DNA of 64,000 nt from Pseudorhizobium tarimense. Lineage in GTDB: Bacteria; Pseudomonadota; Alphaproteobacteria; Rhizobiales; Rhizobiaceae. The stretch spans positions 62,001 to 126,000 of the forward strand of contig NZ_JALJRA010000003.1 in NCBI RefSeq assembly GCF_022968135.1, given 5' to 3'. The notes beneath the pieces were generated by a model that saw nothing but the letters and a program-made list of their open reading frames with translations, did not search any database and was not told the origin of the DNA. Position numbers and translations under genes: made by a program. This document shows, piece by piece, positions 58,479-64,000 of the stretch (positions are counted from its first letter, which is position 1; each line of letters opens with the position of its first letter).

Positions 58479-60010
58479 GCAAACGTCCGGCGACGTCTCT
58501 CCACCGGGGCGGCGTCCTCGATGGCGGGCACGCTCTGGAGGATGCGGGTGGCGGGGAGGATGGCGATCGCCTCGGTGCCTTCGCGCAGCTTGGAGCGGAG
58601 CACGAACTGGCCGTCGTGCTTGGCGAGGATTGCCTGGACGATCGGCAGGCCGAGGCCGGTGCCCTGTTCGGCGCTCTTAATGGCGATGGAGCCCTGGCCG
58701 AAGGCGGAGAGCACGATCGGGATCTCCTCTTCAGGAATGCCTGGGCCGTTGTCCTTGATCGCCACATACTGCCCGCCGCCGGCCGTCCAGCCGACCTTGA
58801 CGGTGACCTCGCCGCCCTGCGGCGTGAACTTCACGGCGTTGGACAGGAGGTTGAGGACGACCTGGCGGATCGCCTTTTCGTCGGCCCAGATCTGCGGCAG
58901 GGACGGTTCGAACTGCTGGTGGATGGTGATGCTCTTGCCGCTCGCGCGCAGCTGCACCATGCCGATGCAGTCTTCTGCGATCTCGAGCAGCGAGAGCGCG
59001 TCCTCGTTCAGCTCGTAGCGTCCGGCCTCGATCCGGGAAAGGTCGAGGATCTCGTTGATGAGGTCGAGGAGGTGCTGGCCGGAGCGGTGGATGTCGCCGG
59101 CATATTCGCGGTAGGTCGGATTTGAGAGCGGCCCCAGCACCTCGGAATTCATCACTTCGGAGAAGCCCAGGATGGCGTTCAGCGGCGTGCGCAGCTCGTG
59201 CGACATAGAGGCAAGAAAGCGCGATTTTGCGAGGTTGGCTTCCTCGGCACGGCGCCGTGCCTCGTCCGACATGGACTTGGCGACCTCCAGTTCGGCAATC
59301 AGATCGTCCTTCTCCGACTGGTAGGACATGAGCGTGAGATTGGAGCGGTACTGGCGGTCGGCGATATAGTGAAAGAAGACGACCGCGATGGCGGACATGG
59401 CGGCGAGGCCCACGTCGAGCATCTGCCGAGAGAGCGCTGCGGAGACCACGAGCGTCAGGATGAGCGGCAGGAAGCCGAACAGCACGCCTTGGCGCAACAT
59501 CACGCCGTTCATGGCGCTGATGGAGATCGCCACGAGGATGACGGCTGCCTTGTAGAAATAGAAGCTGTCGCCCGAGCAGGTGGCGCAGGTTTGCAGCGAA
59601 AAGAGCGCCCAGCTGCAGCCGACCAGAACCTGTCCGGCCAGGAGGCGCCGGCGCCAGCGCACCGTGTCGGCGGCGGTGATCTCGACCCGGCTTGCCCGGC
59701 GCGCTGCCAGTACATTAATGGCATGGACGCTGAGGGCGAGCAGCGCCCAGCCGAGGAGGTCGGCGGCGGGATTGAGGTAAAGACCTATGGCGGAAACGGC
59801 AGCGACGAAGAGCGGGGTGACGAGCGCGCTCTGCAGCACGGCGTTGAGGTGCATGGCGAGGATGTCGCGGTCGAAGACCTTGGTGCTGCGACCGGTCGAC
59901 TGCAGGCGCTCGCGCGTCGCGCGGACCGTCTTCGAAACAGCGCGATTGCGCTTGCTTCGCGACAGGTCGACGATGTTCTTGTCGGTCGAGGTGATGACGC
60001 CGTTACTCAT
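58475..60010 (-). CDS. Membrane histidine kinase
   Basis: This 511-residue kinase has five to six membrane helices over residues 50-210, a coiled coil (LIAELEVAKSMSDEARRRAE) and the H-box SMSHELRTPLNAILGF. The ATPase domain is complete: QVVLNLLSNAVKFTP, IKDNGPGIPEEE and GTGLGLPIVQAI. The short conserved NSEVLGPL stretch after the H-box is shared with PleC/DivJ-like alphaproteobacterial kinases. No response regulator gene is adjacent, so its partner lies elsewhere. Confidence 0.92.
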   Translation of the reverse strand: MSNGVITSTDKNIVDLSRSKRNRAVSKTVRATRERLQSTGRSTKVFDRDILAMHLNAVLQSALVTPLFVAAVSAIGLYLNPAADLLGWALLALSVHAINVLAARRASRVEITAADTVRWRRRLLAGQVLVGCSWALFSLQTCATCSGDSFYFYKAAVILVAISISAMNGVMLRQGVLFGFLPLILTLVVSAALSRQMLDVGLAAMSAIAVVFFHYIADRQYRSNLTLMSYQSEKDDLIAELEVAKSMSDEARRRAEEANLAKSRFLASMSHELRTPLNAILGFSEVMNSEVLGPLSNPTYREYAGDIHRSGQHLLDLINEILDLSRIEAGRYELNEDALSLLEIAEDCIGMVQLRASGKSITIHQQFEPSLPQIWADEKAIRQVVLNLLSNAVKFTPQGGEVTVKVGWTAGGGQYVAIKDNGPGIPEEEIPIVLSAFGQGSIAIKSAEQGTGLGLPIVQAILAKHDGQFVLRSKLREGTEAIAILPATRILQSVPAIEDAAPVERRRRTFA

Positions 60011-60131
60011 AACCACTGGATCAAGGTCCCCAATGGTTGTGAGCCTAGGGCGCAAACCTTAAGAAGATGCTGCCGGGCAAGGATTTGTTTGCCATTTTTC
60101 TGAAGCTTCTGTTTCCGATTGAGGCGGGACC

Positions 60132-60695
60132 GTGACACCAATTTTCCGCAAGCTGCGCGACGCGGGTCTGCTGCTCGCCTTCGTATTCCTTGGCGCGCTG
60201 ATCGCCAGCAAGCTCGACGAGGTCGCCTCGGTGCGCCTCGACGGTCCGTTTGTCGCAATCGACGGCGACACTTTGGCGGTAGGCGCCGAGCGGCTGCGAC
60301 TGGAAGGGCTGGATGCGCCGGAGGCGCAGCAGGTCTGCCAGGACGGCAGCGGGCGCGACTGGGCCTGCGGGGAGGCGGCGCGTGAAGCACTCGAACGCCT
60401 TACTTCTGCCGCCTCGGTGGTGTGCAGCGGGGCGAGCCGCGACCGCTATGATCGGTTGCTGGTCCGCTGCCGCGACGGCGGGCTCAGCGTCAATGCGGAA
60501 CTGGTGCGCCTCGGCCTCGCCGTTGCCTCCGGCGACTATGGGTCGGAGGAAGGTGAGGCGAAGAGCAAGGCGCAGGGATTGTGGGCCGGCTCCTTTGAGC
60601 GCCCGCGTGACTGGCGAGTGCGGCACGGCATGATGGAGGATCCGGCTGCTGCGGAAGGAATTCTGGCGTGGTTGAAAGGGCTGTTCGGCGGGTGA
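60132..60695 (+). CDS. Thermonuclease (SNase-like) family protein
   Basis: This 187-residue protein has an N-terminal hydrophobic segment (LLLAFVFLGALIA) and a staphylococcal-nuclease-like domain. The catalytic pattern AIDGDTLAV and RLEGLDAPE (Asp and Arg/Glu positions) is followed by SRDRYDRLLVRC. It is probably exported or membrane-anchored. The start is GTG 60132. The stop overlaps the next gene by GTGA. Confidence 0.9.
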   Translation: MTPIFRKLRDAGLLLAFVFLGALIASKLDEVASVRLDGPFVAIDGDTLAVGAERLRLEGLDAPEAQQVCQDGSGRDWACGEAAREALERLTSAASVVCSGASRDRYDRLLVRCRDGGLSVNAELVRLGLAVASGDYGSEEGEAKSKAQGLWAGSFERPRDWRVRHGMMEDPAAAEGILAWLKGLFGG

Positions 60696-61357
60696 GGGCG
60701 GAAGAGGCATTCGATGTGCCGGCGGTGGCCAGCGAGGATGTGCTAGAGAACCTGCGCGCCACCATCGCGGCTTGCCGGATCTGCCGCGACGTGCCGGCGC
60801 GCGGAGCAGAGGACAGGCTGCCGCATGAGCCGCGGCCGGTTGCAGTGCTGTCCTCGCGAGCGAGGATCCTCATTGCCGGCCAGGCTCCGGGGCTTCGCGT
60901 CCACGAGAGCGGCTTGCCTTTCAACGATGCCTCGGGTGACCGGCTGCGTGACTGGCTCGGGGTCAGCCGCGACGCGTTCTACGACCGCGACCGGTTCGCC
61001 ATCGTCCCGATGGGCTTCTGTTTTCCGGGATATGACGCCAAAGGCAGCGACTTGCCGCCGCGGCGCGAATGTGCGCCACTCTGGCGCCGGGCGGCGGTGG
61101 ATACCATGCCGCAGATCGAACTGGTGCTGGCGATCGGGCAATATGCGCAGGCCTGGCATCTCGGGCCACGCCGCCGCAAGGGCATGACCGAGACAGTGCA
61201 GAACTGGCGCGAGTATTTCTTTGCCAACGACGGTCGAAAGATCCTGCCGCTACCGCATCCGAGCTGGCGCAATACCGGCTGGCTGAAGCGCAATCCCTGG
61301 TTCGAGGAAGAGGTTCTACCGGTCCTGAAGCAGCATGTGGATAGATTGACTCGTTAA
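60692..61357 (+). CDS. Uracil-DNA glycosylase superfamily protein
   Basis: This 221-residue protein of the UDG family has the N-terminal ILIAGQAPGLRVHESGLPFND, which resembles the family 4/5 (AUDG/TDG-like) motif A, and a C-terminal motif PLPHPSWRNTGWLKRNPWF with the usual HPS segment. Four Cys positions of Fe-S type enzymes are not all evident. It probably removes damaged bases or is an uncharacterised UDG. It is coupled to the SNase-like gene by a four-base overlap. Confidence 0.85.
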   Translation: MRAEEAFDVPAVASEDVLENLRATIAACRICRDVPARGAEDRLPHEPRPVAVLSSRARILIAGQAPGLRVHESGLPFNDASGDRLRDWLGVSRDAFYDRDRFAIVPMGFCFPGYDAKGSDLPPRRECAPLWRRAAVDTMPQIELVLAIGQYAQAWHLGPRRRKGMTETVQNWREYFFANDGRKILPLPHPSWRNTGWLKRNPWFEEEVLPVLKQHVDRLTR

Positions 61358-61423
61358 AACAAAATACGCGAGTTCGTGTTAAAAGAGGCTATGCAGGAGA
61401 AAATCATTTCGAAGGACCGTGTG

Positions 61424-61912
61424 ATGGATCGTCTCGACCGCAAAATCCTCCGTATCCTCCAGGAAGACTCGACGCTTGCCGTCGCCGATCTCGCCAAGAA
61501 GGTGGGGCTGTCGACCACGCCGTGCTGGCGCCGGATCCAGAGGATGGAAGAGGAGGGCGTGATCCGTCGCCGGGTTGCCTTGCTCGACCCGGTGAAGGTG
61601 AACACCAAGGTCACCGTTTTCGTCTCAATTCGTACGGCGAGCCATTCAATCGAGTGGCTGAAGCGCTTCTCCGAAGTGGTGGTGGATTTTCCTGAAGTGG
61701 TCGAGTTCTACCGCATGAGCGGCGACGTGGACTATCTGCTGCGCGTCGTCGTGCCGGATATCGCCGCCTATGACGCCTTCTACAAGCGGCTGATCGCCAA
61801 GATCGAGATCCGCGACGTTTCCTCCGCCTTTGCCATGGAGCAGATCAAGTACACGACCGAACTGCCGCTCGACTACATGGTGATCGACAACCAGAAGGCG
61901 GGCGAGGACTGA
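61424..61912 (+). CDS. Lrp/AsnC family transcriptional regulator
   Basis: This 162-residue regulator has an N-terminal helix-turn-helix (LDRKILRILQEDSTLAVADL, LSTTPCWRRIQRMEEEGVI) and a C-terminal RAM domain with GDVDYLLRVVVPDIAAY. Members sense amino acids and form octamers. ATG 61424 has AAGGA upstream. ATG 61391 would add 11 residues. The likely target is unclear because the gene stands alone. Confidence 0.92.
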   Translation: MDRLDRKILRILQEDSTLAVADLAKKVGLSTTPCWRRIQRMEEEGVIRRRVALLDPVKVNTKVTVFVSIRTASHSIEWLKRFSEVVVDFPEVVEFYRMSGDVDYLLRVVVPDIAAYDAFYKRLIAKIEIRDVSSAFAMEQIKYTTELPLDYMVIDNQKAGED

Positions 61913-61913
61913 T

Positions 61914-62603
61914 CTATTTCAGTCGGGCGAGGATCTTCTCGCTCGTCAGCTCGCGCACCGCATCCTTGCCGATCCAGCGTGCGGTCGGATCGCTGCTGGC
62001 AGAGAGCTTCTCCGCCAGAGATAGCGCCGGCCCGTGGCAGGAGCGGCTGCGCTTGCCGATGTTGCGCAGTGCCCAGTTGACCGCCTTCCTGACGAAGTTG
62101 CGCGGGTCTTCTGCGTGGCGCTCGATCAGCGGCAGGTAGGCGAGCATACTGTCGTCCGGTTCCTGCTTGTTATGCACGGTGGCGCCGGCGATCATGGAGA
62201 AGGCGGTGCGCCGGACGAATTCACGGTCGTCTTCAGCGAAGTCGTTCACGAGGTCGCGCCAGAAGGAGGTTTGGGTAAAGAGGTCGGCTGCGGTGTCGAC
62301 AATCTCCCAGGAGTTGAAGTCTCCGGCCCAGCGGCGTGCCTCATCCTTTGTCAGCTGCTTCGGATCGGCCGTCAGGATGGCCGCCATGCGTGCGTCCCTG
62401 AGGCCGGTCGCCCACAGATCGAGCGCCCGCTGATGATCGCGCTTCACCTGGCGCGCGATCGTCTTCATCTGCGGGTTTGTGATGCCATATGCCGTCGTGG
62501 TGTCGATGCCGAAGCGGCTCATGCCGGCAATGTTGTCTTCGTTGCGCAGCGTCTTCAGATGCGCAACGATGTCTTCGGCAGATGATGACGGTGTCAGCGT
62601 CAT
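61914..62603 (-). CDS. DNA alkylation repair protein (AlkD-like)
   Basis: This 229-residue all-helical HEAT-repeat protein of the AlkC/AlkD family has the opening GMSRFGIDTTTAYGITNPQMK and the characteristic Asp/Trp pair region in VNDFAEDDREFVRRTAF and NWALRNIGK. AlkD-type glycosylases excise N3- and N7-alkylated bases. It overlaps the dehydrogenase gene by ATGA, so the pair is co-translated. Confidence 0.9.
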   Translation of the reverse strand: MTLTPSSSAEDIVAHLKTLRNEDNIAGMSRFGIDTTTAYGITNPQMKTIARQVKRDHQRALDLWATGLRDARMAAILTADPKQLTKDEARRWAGDFNSWEIVDTAADLFTQTSFWRDLVNDFAEDDREFVRRTAFSMIAGATVHNKQEPDDSMLAYLPLIERHAEDPRNFVRKAVNWALRNIGKRSRSCHGPALSLAEKLSASSDPTARWIGKDAVRELTSEKILARLK

Positions 62604-63469
62604 TTTTCCAGGCGGGCCAGCAGCGAGGACGTGTCCCAGCGATTGCCGCCCATGCCCTGCACGTCGCCATAGAACTGGTCCACGAGGGCGGTGACCGGCA
62701 GCTTGGCGCCGTTGCGACGGGCTTCCGCCAGCACGATACCGAGATCCTTGCGCATCCAGTCGACCGCGAAGCCGAAGTCGTACTTGCCCTCATTCATCGT
62801 CTTGTGGCGGTTCTCCATTTGCCAGGAGCCAGCGGCGCCCTTGGAGATGACTTCGACAACCTTTTCAATGTCCAGGCCGGCTTTCTTGCCAAAATGAATC
62901 CCCTCCGACAGGCCCTGCACGAGGCCGGCGATGCAGATTTGGTTGATCATCTTGGTGAGCTGTCCGGCGCCGGCCGGTCCCATCAGCCCTACCATGCGGG
63001 CATAAGTTTCGATGACGGGTTTTGCGCGCTCAAATACTGGCTCGTCGCCGCCGCACATCACGGTGAGTACTCCGTTCTCGGCGCCGGCCTGGCCGCCGGA
63101 GACGGGGGCGTCGATGAAGTCGATGCCCTTTGCCTTCGCCGCTTCATGGAGTTCGCGGGCGACTTCGGCGCTGGCGGTGGTGTTGTCGATGAGCACACTC
63201 CCGGCCTTCATGCCGGCCAGCGCGCCCGTCTCCCCAAGCGTCACGGAGCGGAGATCGTCGTCATTGCCGACGCAGGTGAAGACGAAGTCGGCATCGCGGG
63301 CGGCCTCCGCAGGGGTTGCGGCCGATGCGCCGCCGAACTTCTTCACCCATTCCTCGGCTTTTGCCGCTGTACGGTTGTAGACGGTGACGTCGTGGCCGCC
63401 TTTCTGCGCCAGGTGTCCCGCCATCGGGAACCCCATGACGCCCAGCCCGATGAACGCTACCTTTGCCAT
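62600..63469 (-). CDS. Beta-hydroxyacid dehydrogenase (GarR/MmsB type)
   Basis: This 289-residue NAD(P)-dependent dehydrogenase has the Rossmann motif VAFIGLGVMGFPMAGHL at the N-terminus, the substrate motif DAPVSGGQAGAENG and the catalytic Lys in GAGQLTKMINQ. It acts on 3-hydroxyisobutyrate, tartronate semialdehyde or related acids, and the substrate is unassigned. ATG 63469 is preceded by GAGGAAG. Confidence 0.92.
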   Translation of the reverse strand: MAKVAFIGLGVMGFPMAGHLAQKGGHDVTVYNRTAAKAEEWVKKFGGASAATPAEAARDADFVFTCVGNDDDLRSVTLGETGALAGMKAGSVLIDNTTASAEVARELHEAAKAKGIDFIDAPVSGGQAGAENGVLTVMCGGDEPVFERAKPVIETYARMVGLMGPAGAGQLTKMINQICIAGLVQGLSEGIHFGKKAGLDIEKVVEVISKGAAGSWQMENRHKTMNEGKYDFGFAVDWMRKDLGIVLAEARRNGAKLPVTALVDQFYGDVQGMGGNRWDTSSLLARLEK

Positions 63470-63534
63470 GTCGCTTCCTCCTCGTTTTTCTGTTGCTGAT
63501 GACCTAGCGGAAAGCTGATGCCGTCTCAATGGCG

Positions 63535-63945
63535 TCAGAACGGCTTGACGATGGCCAGCAGGACGACGACGACCACGGAGACCAGCACGATCGGCATGCC
63601 GAGGCGCACGAAGGCCGGCGGATCGAGATGCGGATCGGCTTCCATACGGCGCAGCCAGGCGCTCTGCATGCCGTGCAGCGCAGACAGCATGACCACGATC
63701 AGGAACTTGAAGCCGAACCAGCCGGTCGTGTACCAGCCGTACCAGACGGCGAGGATGATGCCGAAGAGCCAGGCGCCGCCGAGTGCCGTTGTGGTGACCC
63801 GGCGATCATAAGACCTCAGGGCGGAGATGACGCCGGTGCGGATGGTCGGCGGGACCATGGCGATGACGAAGGCGTTTATCAGCATGCCTCCGACCCAGAC
63901 GATGTCGGAGATTATGTGCAAGGACTTCAGGACGAAATATAGCAT
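63535..63945 (-). CDS. DUF2269/CopD-like membrane protein
   Basis: This protein of about 136 residues has four hydrophobic helices. The N-terminal YFVLKSLHIISDIVWVGGML resembles the His-containing helix of DUF2269 and CopD/HemJ-like proteins, where the His may hold haem or metal. The function is not established. The start ATG 63945 overlaps the end of an upstream gene by a few bases. Confidence 0.8.
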   Translation of the reverse strand: MLYFVLKSLHIISDIVWVGGMLINAFVIAMVPPTIRTGVISALRSYDRRVTTTALGGAWLFGIILAVWYGWYTTGWFGFKFLIVVMLSALHGMQSAWLRRMEADPHLDPPAFVRLGMPIVLVSVVVVVLLAIVKPF

Positions 63946-63947
63946 TC

Positions 63948-64000
63948 TCAACTCCAGATGAGGGCTTCGGTGAAGCCCAGTTCGGCAAAGTCGGCGCGGC
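63948..64000 (-). CDS. C-terminal fragment of an unidentified gene (partial)
   Basis: The last 16 codons of a minus-strand gene end in ADFAELGFTEALIWS and a stop at 63,948-63,950. The gene continues past the right edge of the window. The fragment is too short to identify. It overlaps nothing on the same strand and abuts the DUF2269 start. Confidence 0.45.
   Translation of the reverse strand, partial: RADFAELGFTEALIWS

Overview
The window looks like a chromosomal segment of an alphaproteobacterium, most likely a Rhizobiaceae member (Rhizobium/Sinorhizobium/Ensifer/Shinella type). It is GC-rich and shows family-typical features: a UvrB with long N- and C-terminal extensions, a znuA/znuCB-zur locus with Zur operators, PRC-barrel exported proteins, DUF922 and DUF1289 proteins, a TIGR02281-type retropepsin and a divergent cobS/cobT pair. 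No rRNA, tRNA or CRISPR array was seen. The organism call is inference from gene content, not from a marker gene.

Layout. 1-8.4 kb: a plus-strand operon for plant cell-wall oligosaccharides (sugar ABC permease end and ATPase, GH2 beta-mannosidase, sugar isomerase-like TIM barrel, Gfo/Idh/MocA dehydrogenase, aldo/keto reductase, GH43 beta-xylosidase). 8.5-12.1 kb: an RcnB-like protein, then zinc uptake (znuA on minus; znuC-znuB-zur on plus) around two palindromic Zur-type operators. 12.2-21.2 kb: gamma carbonic anhydrase, dusA, an exported PRC-barrel protein, a DUF922 protease, uvrB with two palindromic repeats read in frame inside its C-terminal tail, then SnoaL-like, GFA and MFS genes. 21.2-24.9 kb: a gene-poor stretch followed by SPW, DUF389 and patatin genes, the last two frameshifted. 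25-32 kb: a Gre factor, a two-component system facing a PAP2 lipid phosphatase, a small AAA ATPase and a PAS-GGDEF-EAL protein. 32-40.8 kb: small hypotheticals, an SDR/TetR divergent pair with three operator repeats, three exported proteins (PRC-barrel, Ser/Thr/Gly-rich, EF-hand), an aldehyde dehydrogenase and an EamA/MocR divergent pair with a perfect palindrome between them. 40.8-47.4 kb: a broken GGDEF-EAL gene, a thioesterase, a broken FkbM-methyltransferase/discoidin gene, an MCP and a broken flavodoxin-fold oxidoreductase. 47.5-53.7 kb: extensin-like and TauE/SafE proteins, a 2.1-kb composite transposon with an intact IS5-family copy, a 200-bp deletion derivative and unknown cargo, then a YadGH-like ABC exporter. 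53.9-64 kb: retropepsin, DUF1289, cobS, cobT, dgkA, hypotheticals, a membrane histidine kinase, SNase, UDG, Lrp, AlkD, a beta-hydroxyacid dehydrogenase and a DUF2269 membrane protein.

Two points shape how the window should be read. First, at least seven genes carry one-base frameshifts. At the junctions I resolved, one base added or removed in a run of 2-4 identical bases restores the family sequence. This looks more like uncorrected sequencing error than decay, so the 'pseudogenes' here may be intact in the organism. Second, the most distinctive structure is the composite transposon at 49,802-51,886. It has inverted IS ends and matching TGA direct repeats outside, and it carries one or two cargo genes I cannot assign to a family.
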